DNA of 32,558 nt from the NCBI GenBank assembly GCA_964344785.1, contig CAYFOR010000021.1, positions 1 to 32,558 on the forward strand, in the 5' to 3' direction. The stretch comes from Thiopontia sp964344785 (GTDB taxonomy: Bacteria; Pseudomonadota; Gammaproteobacteria; GCF-002020875). Below, piece after piece: positions 22,029 through 30,894 of this stretch. The position numbers and the translations under genes are program-made. Every line of letters starts with the position of its first letter. Within the stretch, counting starts at the first letter, position 1. The notes beneath the pieces were generated by a model that was not told the origin of the DNA, searched no databases, and saw nothing but the letters and a program-made list of their open reading frames with translations.

Positions 22029-23141
22029 ATGAATCTCAAGATGGTACGCACGCTTGCCAGAGTTGTCATACTGATGATGTCCATGTTCTCACCACTCCAT
22101 GGTGGAGAGATGCCTCAATATCGAGTCGAGCAGGTTGCAAGCGGGTTGAGCATCCCCTGGGGGATTGCCTTTCTGAATCCGAAAGAGCTGATCATTACAG
22201 AGCGTGATGGGCGTCTATGGTTGTTGTCATTGAGTGATGGTCGGCTGACTGAACTGGAAGGTGCTCCAGAGGTGTTGGCTGCAGGGCAGGGGGGACTGCT
22301 CGATGTGAAACCTTCACCATATTATGAAAAAGATCGATGGATCTATTTTACCTACAGCAAGCCAGTGAATGGTGAGGGGGCAACCACCATTGCCCGGGCA
22401 CGTCGAAGTGGCAACCGGTTGGTAGAGTGGGAGGATCTGCTGGTTACCCGGTCGATAACCGATACAGCATACCACTATGGCAGCCGGATGGTCTTTGATC
22501 ATATGGGGCATCTCTACTTTACGGTTGGAGACCGTGGCAGACGACCCAATGGTCAGGATCTCTCCAACCATGCCGGGACCATATTGCGAATCCATCCGGA
22601 TGGGACCATACCGGATGACAACCCTTTTGTTGGGGTGGAGGGTGTGCTGCCCGAGATCTGGAGTTATGGCCATCGTAATCCACAGGGGATTGCCATGGAT
22701 CGCAGGCAGCGGCTATGGACGATTGAACATGGGCCCAGAGGTGGGGATGAATTGAACCGGGTTGAACCAGGGAACAACTACGGTTGGCCTGTGATCTCCT
22801 ACGGCAAGGAGTATTGGGGGCCGTTTCCGGTTGGAGAAGGGACCCATCGTCCGGGAATGGAGCAGCCGGTCAAGTACTATGTTCCATCAATTGCACCGGG
22901 AAGCCTGATCAGCTATTCCGGCAAGGCCTTTCCTCAGTGGCGTGACAACCTTTTTGCTGGTGCACTCAAGTTGAAACATCTTAATCGTATCGAAGTGGAT
23001 GAGAAGGGGAGCTTCGTGTCCGAAGAGCGACTGCTGCTTGATCTTGATGAGCGTATTCGGGCAGTGGCAGAGAGTCCGGAGGGGTGGATCTATCTCTCGA
23101 CTGACAGTGGGCAGATACTGAGGCTGGTGCCGACACGCTGA
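22029..23141 (+). CDS. periplasmic PQQ-type aldose sugar dehydrogenase
   Basis: This 370-aa protein belongs to the soluble glucose/sorbosone dehydrogenase family (E. coli Asd/YliI type, 371 aa), six-bladed beta-propellers that oxidise aldoses with pyrroloquinoline quinone. A signal-like hydrophobic stretch (8-22) predicts export. Recognisable motifs are YHYGSR (148-153, with the probable catalytic H149), GDRG (167-170), GHRNPQG (214-220), HGPRGGDELN (234-243) and GNNYGWP (248-254). The start may be ATG 22029 or M5 (22041). No PQQ synthesis genes are in the window, so the cofactor must be made elsewhere or taken up. The substrate is not defined by sequence. Confidence 0.87.
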   Translation: MNLKMVRTLARVVILMMSMFSPLHGGEMPQYRVEQVASGLSIPWGIAFLNPKELIITERDGRLWLLSLSDGRLTELEGAPEVLAAGQGGLLDVKPSPYYEKDRWIYFTYSKPVNGEGATTIARARRSGNRLVEWEDLLVTRSITDTAYHYGSRMVFDHMGHLYFTVGDRGRRPNGQDLSNHAGTILRIHPDGTIPDDNPFVGVEGVLPEIWSYGHRNPQGIAMDRRQRLWTIEHGPRGGDELNRVEPGNNYGWPVISYGKEYWGPFPVGEGTHRPGMEQPVKYYVPSIAPGSLISYSGKAFPQWRDNLFAGALKLKHLNRIEVDEKGSFVSEERLLLDLDERIRAVAESPEGWIYLSTDSGQILRLVPTR

Positions 23142-23156
23142 TCGCAGCACGCTACA

Positions 23157-23176
23157 AACGCACTCATCTTTGCGTT
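23157..23176 (+). terminator. weak hairpin after the sugar dehydrogenase gene
   Basis: AACGCA and TGCGTT form a 6-bp stem with an 8-base loop starting 16 bases after the stop. No T-run follows, so it is at best a weak or factor-assisted terminator. Confidence 0.3.
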
Positions 23177-23183
23177 CGAGTAC

Positions 23184-23213
23184 TATAATCGATCAAAAGC
23201 CTCTGACCAGAGG
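23184..23213 (+). promoter_or_regulatory. candidate maeB -10 box and palindrome
   Basis: A perfect TATAAT (23184-23189) lies 52 bases before the maeB start, though no good -35 is seen at the right distance. Just downstream is CCTCTGACCAGAGG (23200-23213), a perfect 6-bp palindrome with a 2-base centre. It overlaps the expected transcription start and could be an operator for a metabolic regulator. Confidence 0.35.
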
Positions 23214-23240
23214 TATCAAGAGATCAATTGAGGATCAACG

Positions 23241-25526
23241 ATGGCTGAAGAGCTGAAACAGAACGCCCTCCACTATCACCGTTACCCGAAGCCGGGCAAA
23301 CTGGAGATCAAGCCAACCAAGCCACTGGCCAATCAGCGCGATCTGGCACTTGCCTACTCACCGGGTGTGGCAGCGGCCTGTGAGGAGATTGTGGCAGATC
23401 CACTCCATGCGGCCGACTACACCGCACGCTCCAATCTGGTTGGTGTGGTCACCAATGGTACCGCAGTGCTGGGGTTGGGAGCGATCGGCAGCCTCGCAGC
23501 CAAACCGGTGATGGAGGGGAAGGCCGTGTTGTTCAAACAGTTTGCCAATATCGATGTATTCGATATCGAGATTGAAGAACGTGACCCGGAGAAGCTGATT
23601 GAGACGATCGTTCGGCTCGAACATACGTTTGGTGGGATCAACCTAGAGGATATCAAGGCACCCGAGTGTTTCGTGGTGGAAGAGGCATTGAAAAAGCGGA
23701 TGAAAATCCCGATTTTTCATGATGATCAGCACGGTACTGCCATTGTGGTGGCTGCGGGTGTGGTCAATGCACTGCGGGTTGTCAATAAACAGCTGGGGGA
23801 GATCCGGTTGGTTGCCTCCGGGGCCGGTGCGGCAGCACTGGCCTGTCTCGATCTTCTGGTGGAACTGGGACTGAAACGGGAGAATATCATCGTGACGGAC
23901 CGATTCGGGGTGGTTTATCCTGGCCGTTCCGAAGATATGGACCCCTACAAGGCACGTTTTGCAGCCGATACCCCGCTACGTACCCTGGAGCAGGTACTGA
24001 AAGGAGCTGACCTCTTTCTCGGTCTCTCGGCTGCTGGTGTGCTGAAGGCGGAGTGGCTGACAGAGATGGCTGAACGGCCATTGATCTTTGCACTTGCCAA
24101 TCCGGTACCGGAAATTCTGCCTGAAGAGGGGCGGAAGGTGAGAGAGGATGCGATCTTTGCCACCGGTCGCAGTGACTATCCCAACCAGATCAACAATGTG
24201 CTCTGTTTCCCCTTTCTCTTTCGGGGCGCACTCGATTGTGGTGCGACCGAAATCAATGGGGCGATGAAGAAAGCCTGTGTCGAGGCAATTGCGGACATTG
24301 CACGTGCCACTCCATCCGAGATCGTGCGCCATGCCTATGGTGGGCTTGATCTCACTTTCGGTCCGGATTATCTGATTCCAAAGCCATTTGATCCTCGGCT
24401 GATGGAGCATGTGGCCGCTGCCGTGGCTGAGGCAGCGATGAAATCGGGCGTCGCAACTCGTCCCATAGGGGATTTCGAAGGGTATCGCCAATCGTTGAAG
24501 AGTCATGCCTACCAGACTGGAATGACCATGAAACCAGTCTTTCACCAGGCACGTTGCATGCTGCAGCGGGTGATCTACACCGAAGGGGATCAGGATAAGG
24601 TTTTGCAAACGGCGCAGCAGACGATTGATGAGGGAATTGCCTATCCAATTCTGATCGGGCGGCAGGGAGTGATCGAGGGCAAACTCAAGGCACTGGGGTT
24701 GCCGATGGTACCGGGCAGTGATTTCACCCTGCTTGATCCGCATGACAACCCGGATCAGGACGAACATGTGGCCACCTATTATCGTCGTACCAAGCGGCGT
24801 GGGGTTTCGTTGGATGAGGCCAAGGAAGAGGTTCGAAACAATCCGACCGCACTGGCTGCAACCATGCTCCATATGGGTGAGGTTGATGCAATGGTCTGTG
24901 GCACCGTTGGACGATACATGCGTCACTTCGAACAGATTGAGATGGTGGTGGGACATGCCAGAGGGGTCAAGCAGCTCTCTGCAATGGAAGCGGTGGTGAT
25001 GCAATCGGGTACGCTATTCTTCTGTGATACCTCGGTACAGATTGATCCGGATGCGGAGGCCTTGGCCGAAATTACACTGCTGAGTGCCAATGAGATTCGC
25101 AAGTTTGGTATCGAGCCCAAGGTGGCGATGCTTTCTCATTCCAATTTTGGTAGTCATGATGATTGCTCTGCAACCAAGATGCATCAGGCGCTACGCATTG
25201 TGCGTCGTGCCAGCCCGGAGCTTGAAATTGAAGGGGAGATGCGTGCCGATCTTGCGCTCTCTGACACTCTGCGTCAACAGCGCTTTCCGGACTCCCTGCT
25301 GGAGGGGGATGCAAACCTGTTGATCCTCCCCAATCAGGATGCTGCCAGCATTGCCTGCAACTTGGTGAAGATGGTCGGCAAGGGAATCATTGTTGGGCCA
25401 ATTCTGCTTGGAGCGGCGAAATCGGCTCATATTGCAACATCAAGTACAACTGTCCGGGGGCTTCTCAACCTGACTGCACTGGCTGCGGTGCAGTCGCAAC
25501 ACTGTGAGCAACAGCATAACAGTTAG
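23241..25526 (+). CDS. maeB: NADP-dependent malic enzyme, MaeB type
   Basis: MaeB oxidatively decarboxylates malate to pyruvate with NADP, linking the TCA cycle to pyruvate and NADPH supply. The 761-aa protein has the malic enzyme part (1-430) with Y39 in AYSPGVA, K94 in EGKAVLFKQ, metal ligands E136/D137 (NLEDI) and D161/D162 (FHDDQHGTA), and the nucleotide-binding GAGAAA (194-199). A phosphotransacetylase-like domain (about 435-755) follows, which in MaeB is regulatory (acetyl-CoA) rather than catalytic. The two-domain length matches the family (759 in E. coli). GAGG lies before the ATG at 23241. Confidence 0.96.
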   Translation: MAEELKQNALHYHRYPKPGKLEIKPTKPLANQRDLALAYSPGVAAACEEIVADPLHAADYTARSNLVGVVTNGTAVLGLGAIGSLAAKPVMEGKAVLFKQFANIDVFDIEIEERDPEKLIETIVRLEHTFGGINLEDIKAPECFVVEEALKKRMKIPIFHDDQHGTAIVVAAGVVNALRVVNKQLGEIRLVASGAGAAALACLDLLVELGLKRENIIVTDRFGVVYPGRSEDMDPYKARFAADTPLRTLEQVLKGADLFLGLSAAGVLKAEWLTEMAERPLIFALANPVPEILPEEGRKVREDAIFATGRSDYPNQINNVLCFPFLFRGALDCGATEINGAMKKACVEAIADIARATPSEIVRHAYGGLDLTFGPDYLIPKPFDPRLMEHVAAAVAEAAMKSGVATRPIGDFEGYRQSLKSHAYQTGMTMKPVFHQARCMLQRVIYTEGDQDKVLQTAQQTIDEGIAYPILIGRQGVIEGKLKALGLPMVPGSDFTLLDPHDNPDQDEHVATYYRRTKRRGVSLDEAKEEVRNNPTALAATMLHMGEVDAMVCGTVGRYMRHFEQIEMVVGHARGVKQLSAMEAVVMQSGTLFFCDTSVQIDPDAEALAEITLLSANEIRKFGIEPKVAMLSHSNFGSHDDCSATKMHQALRIVRRASPELEIEGEMRADLALSDTLRQQRFPDSLLEGDANLLILPNQDAASIACNLVKMVGKGIIVGPILLGAAKSAHIATSSTTVRGLLNLTALAAVQSQHCEQQHNS

Positions 25527-25546
25527 TATTTGATGTCGGTAGGTGA

Positions 25547-26089
25547 GTGAACGTCGGGTCAGTGGCAGTGAATCAGCAACTATTTTCATATTTACTACAA
25601 GAGGTTAACGATGAGGCCTGGCAGGCGCTGGCAGCGGGAGCCAATCTACTGATGATTGATGATACCTATCTTGAGATCAGTACCTCATCGGCTCGGAATA
25701 TTATCTTGCGAGGTGATGAACTGGCGGATGTTGAAAATCCGCAGCAGTGGCTTGTGGATCATGCAGTCGAGCTACTGGAAAAATACTACCGGACAACTCC
25801 ACTGAGCCGAAAAGGGTTTGATGCACAGGTAGCGCGATTGATCAAGCAGTATGGAGCCAGTTCATTTGTGGCAGTTTTTGGCCGGTTACCACGCTATTCT
25901 CTTTTTGTTGAGTATGGTGTCGTTGTGGCTGAATCTGCGGATAGTCCACGGCATCGCTATGGGGTGTTTTGTGAGTTGGATCAGTCTGTTCCAGAGCCAG
26001 AGGCTGTCATGCTGGTACGAAATTGGTTGGAGCAAGGTGAGGCATACAATCGCTATATCAGCATGAACGTGTGCCGATACAATTGTTAA
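25547..26089 (+). CDS. unrecognised 180-aa protein
   Basis: I do not recognise this family. The predicted protein is soluble and acidic, with no signal peptide or membrane helix. It has a mixed alpha/beta pattern: a helical start, a hydrophobic strand (NLLMIDDTYLEI), a lysine/arginine-containing helix (about 60-100), then strands around FVAVFGRLPRYSLFVEYGVVV. Two cysteines close the C-terminus (CRYNC). It starts 20 bases after maeB, probably in the same transcript. The start is uncertain: GTG codons at 25547, 25562 and 25568 are all possible, and none has a strong ribosome site. The long frame next to a metabolic gene and the ordinary codon use favour a real gene. Confidence 0.65.
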   Translation: MNVGSVAVNQQLFSYLLQEVNDEAWQALAAGANLLMIDDTYLEISTSSARNIILRGDELADVENPQQWLVDHAVELLEKYYRTTPLSRKGFDAQVARLIKQYGASSFVAVFGRLPRYSLFVEYGVVVAESADSPRHRYGVFCELDQSVPEPEAVMLVRNWLEQGEAYNRYISMNVCRYNC

Positions 26090-26107
26090 CTGGCCCTTGT
26101 CGATGTA

Positions 26108-26731
26108 CTAGTCAGGCTTCCTTGCGATACCGCGAATGGTTGGCTTTACAACCGAAGGTGCCCTGCACATCTCTTCCCGTTCGATCTGTACTATTTCAAA
26201 ACCCTCTGCCAGGATAGCCCGTTCAGTCTCCCTGTTCAGATTGCAATTCCCCATGAATATCTTCCAGACGGGGTTGATTCTCTCCTGCCACTTTCTTGTT
26301 GGACTGTCTTCAGCAGCGGCAACATGTTCCAGAAAAATAAGGCTTCCTCCCGGCCTTAACACACGCCATATTTCGTGCAGGCTGGTTTCCAGATTGGTTA
26401 CAGAGCAACAGACGAGTGTGGTTACAACAGTGTCGAATGTTTCATCTTCCGACTCAATTTGCTCAGCGCTTCCATTCGTTATCTCAACATGATCCAACGG
26501 AAGGTCGTTAACCTTGTTTATCAGGTGCATTCGCATGTATCTGTCCGGTTCAGAAAGCACCAGCCTGCGGACATTATTGGAGTAGAACTGGATATTTGCA
26601 CCAGTGCCAGCACCAATTTCCAGTATTTCACCACTTGCCTGGTTGATAAGCTTGTGTCGCCATTTTTTCAGGCATGTCTCCTCGGTGCCAGCGATGACCC
26701 GATCATAGAAAAAAGCGGTTATTAAAGACAT
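26108..26731 (-). CDS. class I SAM-dependent methyltransferase
   Basis: This 207-aa protein has a Rossmann-fold methyltransferase core: motif I EIGAGTG (38-44), the acidic residue E61 at the end of strand two, FDTVVTTLVCCSV (99-111) as motif II and VLRPGG (124-129) as motif III. The N-terminal FFYDRVIAGTEE region and LEHVAA after motif III resemble METTL7/UbiE-like enzymes that methylate small thiols or lipophilic acceptors, but the substrate cannot be assigned. An AGAGG lies six bases before the ATG at 26731. It runs convergent with the 180-aa gene and divergent from the hydrolase; the 202-base gap between these divergent genes should hold both promoters. Confidence 0.82.
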   Translation of the reverse strand: MSLITAFFYDRVIAGTEETCLKKWRHKLINQASGEILEIGAGTGANIQFYSNNVRRLVLSEPDRYMRMHLINKVNDLPLDHVEITNGSAEQIESEDETFDTVVTTLVCCSVTNLETSLHEIWRVLRPGGSLIFLEHVAAAEDSPTRKWQERINPVWKIFMGNCNLNRETERAILAEGFEIVQIEREEMCRAPSVVKPTIRGIARKPD

Positions 26732-26933
26732 AGGATACCTCTACCTTTCCAATGCTTATGGGAGCGATAATATTTGAGTCATAATAAAGAGATTCCAGTT
26801 TGTATTTGTTTCATGATTTGTAAAGTTGGAGCGGCTTGCTATTCTATTTACAGTTATGGCTGGATGCTTTGAGGCTGAAGGCATCATATAAGCATGATAT
26901 TAAAGTGGTTATTCGCTACCAAAGGAGTCTGCA

Positions 26934-27737
26934 ATGAAATACGTCATTTTCACCCCCTTGCTGTTTGCCGCTCTCCTGCTTTTCTACCCACTCTCCCAGG
27001 CTGCTGTAGAGACTGAGGAGGTCAGCTATTATAGTGGGGATACTCAGATGAAGGGATTCATCGCCTATGATGATGCGATCAAGGGTAAGCGCCCCGGTGT
27101 GTTGGTGGTGCATGAGTGGTGGGGTCATAATGAATATGCCCGTCGACGGGCAACGATGTTGGCTGAAGCAGGATATACCGCTTTGGCGGTAGACATGTAT
27201 GGTGATGGAAAGAAGGCGGATCATCCCAAGGATGCCGGTGCCTTCGCTGGGGCCGTTCGCAAGAACATGGCAGTGGCTGAAGCACGCTTCAAGGCAGCAC
27301 TGGAACTGCTCAAGGGGCATTCCACGGTAGCTGCGGAATCGATGTCAGCCATTGGTTACTGTTTTGGTGGGGGTATCGTGCTGGAGATGGCGCGCCGTGG
27401 CGTCGATCTTGACTTGATCGCCAGCTTCCATGGCAGCCTGACGACTTCCGCCCATGCGGCTGCAGGGAGTTTGAATGGGATGAAGGTTCTGGTGTTCAAT
27501 GGTGCGGATGATCCCATGGTAAAAGCGGAGCACCTCACAGCACTGTTGTCCGAGATGACACAGGCCAAGGCGGAGCTTACGCTGGTCAACTATCCGAATA
27601 CACTACACTCTTTTACCAACCCGGATGCGGACCACTTTGGTGCCAATTTCAATATCCCATTGCGCTATAGCCCAACGGCTGACAAGGATTCCTGGTCGGG
27701 TTTGCTGGATGCACTGCAGCAGCGCTATGGCATGTGA
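26934..27737 (+). CDS. exported dienelactone hydrolase family protein
   Basis: This 267-aa alpha/beta hydrolase carries the dienelactone hydrolase triad: C143 in GYCFGGG, D193 in NGADDPMV and H225 in NTLHSF, with E61 in VVHEWWG as the residue that usually tunes the cysteine. An N-terminal hydrophobic signal ending SQAA (about 8-24) indicates export to the periplasm. Classical enzymes are cytoplasmic and open dienelactone during chlorocatechol breakdown; many exported homologues have unknown esters as substrates, so a catabolic role should not be assumed. The start is well supported by AAAGGAG (26921-26927), six bases before ATG. It converges on modC with no gap. Confidence 0.88.
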   Translation: MKYVIFTPLLFAALLLFYPLSQAAVETEEVSYYSGDTQMKGFIAYDDAIKGKRPGVLVVHEWWGHNEYARRRATMLAEAGYTALAVDMYGDGKKADHPKDAGAFAGAVRKNMAVAEARFKAALELLKGHSTVAAESMSAIGYCFGGGIVLEMARRGVDLDLIASFHGSLTTSAHAAAGSLNGMKVLVFNGADDPMVKAEHLTALLSEMTQAKAELTLVNYPNTLHSFTNPDADHFGANFNIPLRYSPTADKDSWSGLLDALQQRYGM

Positions 27738-28802
27738 CTAACTTAGCAGTGCGACACTTTTCACCTGAGCAAAAACCGGTTTTCCGGGAGCAAGCTGCAG
27801 TTCGGCAGCCGATTTTCGGGTAATTCGTGCCAGTATTGGAATTTTGTCGAGCAGCAACCGGACGGTAACCTGACTGATTCCCTCATCGGCGATCTGATCC
27901 ACTGTAGCGGGAAAGATGTTGAGGATGCTGGTGCTGTGTTGGTGCTCCAGTGTCAAGCTTACATCGCGTGCCATCACCTGCAGCCGGGCAGGAGTACCCC
28001 TTGGTTGTGGATTGCGTGCGACGGTGAAACGACCTCCGGGGAAGTCAAGCAAGGTAAGGTTGTATTGATCATCATGCCCACTGATGGTGGCTTCAACCAC
28101 CACACCACTCTCCGGCCCGTGAGAGAGTGACAGATCGAGCCGGGAGAAGGCGCTCTCGATGGGTTCGGATGCCTCAATTGTGCCTGAGCGTATCAGTAAC
28201 AGATGATCGGCCAGTCGTGCCACCTCGTTTCTGGAGTGACTTACATAGAGTAGTGGAATCTCCAGCTCCTGATGGAGTGATTCAAGGTAGGGAAGAATCT
28301 CTCCCTTGCGTGACTCGTCGAGTGCAGCCAATGGTTCATCCATCAACAGCATTTTCGGACTGACCGCAAGTGCGCGTGCAATGGCTACCCGTTGCTGTTC
28401 ACCACCTGAGAGATGATGGGGACGCTGCTTCAGTAGAGGGCCAATCTCGAGCAGTTCAATTGCGTGGTCAACCGAGATGCGTTGCTGATTGGCTTTGAGT
28501 CGTTTCAGGCCGTAGTGGAGATTCCCCTTGACAGTCAGGTGCTGAAACAGGCTTGGTTCCTGAAAGACATAACCGATTGGTCGTTGGTGGGTGGGCAGGA
28601 AGTGGTTGCCGCTTTGCCAGATCTCGCCATTGACGGTGAGGCGGCCACCTGGGTCATGTTCCAGCCCGGCGATGGTTCGAAGCAGTGTGGTTTTGCCACA
28701 GCCGGATGGGCCGAACAGTGCGATGACGCCACGGGAGGGGATGCTGTTTTCCACATCCAGCAGAAATGGTCCGCGATCAATCCGGAAACGAAATTCAATC
28801 AT
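27738..28802 (-). CDS. modC: molybdate ABC transporter ATP-binding protein
   Basis: ModC energises molybdate uptake. The 354-aa protein has Walker A GPSGCGKTT (31-39), Q81, signature LSGGEQ (131-136), Walker B MLLMDEP (151-157) and H189. A C-terminal TOBE/Mop domain (about 288-352) is the oxyanion-binding regulatory module that separates ModC from most other importers. The family length is 350-360 aa. The ATG at 28802 overlaps the modB stop by four bases (ATGA). The stop immediately abuts the end of the convergent hydrolase gene. Tungstate transport is possible, but the mod gene order favours molybdate. Confidence 0.94.
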   Translation of the reverse strand: MIEFRFRIDRGPFLLDVENSIPSRGVIALFGPSGCGKTTLLRTIAGLEHDPGGRLTVNGEIWQSGNHFLPTHQRPIGYVFQEPSLFQHLTVKGNLHYGLKRLKANQQRISVDHAIELLEIGPLLKQRPHHLSGGEQQRVAIARALAVSPKMLLMDEPLAALDESRKGEILPYLESLHQELEIPLLYVSHSRNEVARLADHLLLIRSGTIEASEPIESAFSRLDLSLSHGPESGVVVEATISGHDDQYNLTLLDFPGGRFTVARNPQPRGTPARLQVMARDVSLTLEHQHSTSILNIFPATVDQIADEGISQVTVRLLLDKIPILARITRKSAAELQLAPGKPVFAQVKSVALLS

Positions 28803-29479
28803 GGTTTCACTACGCCGAAGCGGCGGTTGAGTCCGTAAACCAGCATCAGCAACAGAAACGAGAAAAGCAGCAGTCCACCTGAAATCCAGTGTGCCTGGAC
28901 GTATTCCAGTGACTCAACATGGTCATAGATTGCAATCGACAGCACTTGGGTAGAGCCCGGGATGTTGCCGCCAATCATCAATACTACCCCGAATTCCCCT
29001 AATGTATGGGCAAAGCCGAGAACGGCAGCAGTGAGAAAACCGGGTCGTGCCAACGGGATGGCAACGGTGAGAAAGCGATCTATTGGTGATGCACGCAGGG
29101 TTGCTGCAACTTCCAGCGAACGCCGTCCAATGGCACTGAAGGCATCTTGCAGTGGCTGGACCACAAAGGGCAGTGAGTAGAAGACGGAGCCAATCACCAG
29201 GCCGGTGAAGGTAAAGGCAAGTGGTTGACCACCCAGCGTGGTGGAAAGTGCGCCAATCGGGCCATGTGGCCCTAGCAGAATCAGCAAATAGAATCCCAGT
29301 ACAGTGGGTGGTAGTACGAGCGGCAGAGCTACGACTGCTTCAACCAGGAAGCGGTAGCGCCACCGGGTCTGTGACAGCCACCAGGCAAGTGGTGTTCCCA
29401 CCAGCAGTAGTACGATCGTGGTGGTGGTTGCCAGTTTTAGGGTGATCCAGAGGGCTGTCAGATCGTGTTCGGTGACCAT
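28799..29479 (-). CDS. modB: molybdate ABC transporter permease
   Basis: This 226-aa permease has about five membrane helices and the cytoplasmic EAA coupling loop (122-147; LEVAATLRAS...PLARPG), which docks on ModC. The segment HTLGEFGVVLMIGGNIPG (158-175) is characteristic of ModB/CysT-type permeases. It overlaps modA by one base (TAATG) and modC by four, giving a tight modABC operon. Length and order are normal. Confidence 0.94.
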   Translation of the reverse strand: MVTEHDLTALWITLKLATTTTIVLLLVGTPLAWWLSQTRWRYRFLVEAVVALPLVLPPTVLGFYLLILLGPHGPIGALSTTLGGQPLAFTFTGLVIGSVFYSLPFVVQPLQDAFSAIGRRSLEVAATLRASPIDRFLTVAIPLARPGFLTAAVLGFAHTLGEFGVVLMIGGNIPGSTQVLSIAIYDHVESLEYVQAHWISGGLLLFSFLLLMLVYGLNRRFGVVKP

Positions 29480-30219
29480 TACGGTGTATCGTAACCAAAG
29501 CCCTGGATGATTTCCCTCATATTCTTGCTTTTGAGTTGCTCAAGAAATGCCCTTGCTGCACGGCTCTCTTTCAGCAGTACCGCTTGTTGTTCGATGGGTT
29601 GGTAGAGATTTTGTGGTGGAATCCAATAAGAGCCTGCAATGGGTCGGTTGTTCTGTTTCAGTTGAGAAAGTGCGACGAAACCAAGGCTGGCATTACCACT
29701 GGCTACGAATTGATAGGTTTGGCCGATATTTTCTCCCTTTACCGTTCGTCCCTTTAACACAGCGCTGGCATTAAGCTGCTCAATTACCTGTTGAGCAGCA
29801 CGGCCATACGGAGCCAGTTTTGGATTGGCGATCGCGATATGGCGGAATGCGCTCGTTCTGAGTACTTGACCGTCAGGGTCAATGAGTCCAGCTTCAGGAC
29901 TCCAGAGCACTAGTTTGCCGATGGCATAGGTAAAGCGGCTGTCTGTTACGGTAAGTCCGTTCTCCTCCAGGCGCCGGGGTCTTTCGCTATCGGCTGCAAG
30001 GAAGAGATCGAACGGTGCGCCATGGTATATCTGGGCATAGTGTTTACCGGTGGCGCCGGGGATCAGGGTGACGTGATGTCCGGTTTGGGCCTCGAATGAC
30101 TGTGCCAGCAGTTCAGCGACCGGGGCAAAATTGCTGGCAACCGCAATGTTGATCTTCTCTGCATATGCGGATGTGATCAACGAGATGAATAGTGAAATGG
30201 ATCCTAAAAGGATTTTCAT
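29479..30219 (-). CDS. modA: molybdate-binding periplasmic protein
   Basis: ModA captures molybdate in the periplasm and delivers it to ModBC. The 246-aa precursor has a typical signal peptide (cleavage probably after SAYA, residue 20). It is followed by family motifs: VASNFAPVAELL (27-38), with the oxyanion-contacting serine, IPGATGKHYAQI (53-64) and GAPFDLFLAADSERP (67-81). It leads the modABC operon. No modE regulator lies nearby, and I could not identify a molybdenum-responsive operator in the 164-base gap upstream. The start ATG at 30219 has only a weak ribosome site. Confidence 0.93.
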   Translation of the reverse strand: MKILLGSISLFISLITSAYAEKINIAVASNFAPVAELLAQSFEAQTGHHVTLIPGATGKHYAQIYHGAPFDLFLAADSERPRRLEENGLTVTDSRFTYAIGKLVLWSPEAGLIDPDGQVLRTSAFRHIAIANPKLAPYGRAAQQVIEQLNASAVLKGRTVKGENIGQTYQFVASGNASLGFVALSQLKQNNRPIAGSYWIPPQNLYQPIEQQAVLLKESRAARAFLEQLKSKNMREIIQGFGYDTP

Positions 30220-30383
30220 ATCCGATTCAGTTTGAGAGTGGTATTGCCCGCATGGTTGATCTGCGGCCAGTAGAGACAGTACATTGTGGTAGTAGCCATA
30301 CTAGGCAGTGATAGCATCCGGTTATCATAGCAATCGACGATTGTTGAGACAATGAACGATGGGGAGTTACAGGAGGAGAGGTG

Positions 30384-30857
30384 ATGGCTCAGGAGATCGA
30401 GCGGAAATTTCTGGTTGATAGAGAGAAAATCGAATTACCGGCCCATGGACTGGTGATCCGTCAGGGTTATGTTCCGACTGCCTCCAAGACAGCAGTGCGG
30501 GTGAGAATCAAAGGGGAATGTGCCTATCTGACGTTGAAAGGCGAGAGCCGAGGGGCGGTGCGAGCTGAGTTTGAGTACTCGATTCCCCTGGAGGATGCCA
30601 TACAGATGCTGGATCAATTCTGTGAAGGGCCGATGATTGACAAGACCCGTTATGAGATCCATATAGGTGATCATATGTGGGAGGTGGATCTGTTTACTGG
30701 AGAGAATGAGGGGTTGATGGTTGCGGAGATAGAGTTGGCCACGGAAGATGAACTGTTTGAACAGCCGGAATGGGTAGTGAAAGAGGTAACGGATGATCCG
30801 CGATATTACAATGCGAACCTGATTCAGAACCCTTATTGCTCTTGGCGTGAAGTGTGA
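30384..30857 (+). CDS. CYTH domain protein (probable inorganic triphosphatase)
   Basis: This 157-aa protein is a single CYTH domain, a beta-barrel tunnel that binds triphosphates. It shows the defining N-terminal ExExK motif (E4-I-E6-R-K8), followed by alternating charged strands (RVRIKG, LTLKGE, RAEFEYSI, TRYEI, WEVDLF, VAEIEL). Bacterial members of this length often hydrolyse tripolyphosphate; others are class IV adenylyl cyclases, so activity is uncertain. AGGAGGAG (30371-30378) supports ATG at 30384 over the GTG three bases earlier. It is divergent from modA and alone on its strand. Confidence 0.88.
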   Translation: MAQEIERKFLVDREKIELPAHGLVIRQGYVPTASKTAVRVRIKGECAYLTLKGESRGAVRAEFEYSIPLEDAIQMLDQFCEGPMIDKTRYEIHIGDHMWEVDLFTGENEGLMVAEIELATEDELFEQPEWVVKEVTDDPRYYNANLIQNPYCSWREV

Positions 30858-30894
30858 ATCAAAAGATATTGGTAGTATGTAGGATTTTCCAGGA

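Noticed and set aside
23976..25004. 342-codon open frame on the minus strand
   Set aside because: It lies wholly antisense to maeB, has no domain I recognise, and its composition is what the reverse complement of a codon-biased gene gives.
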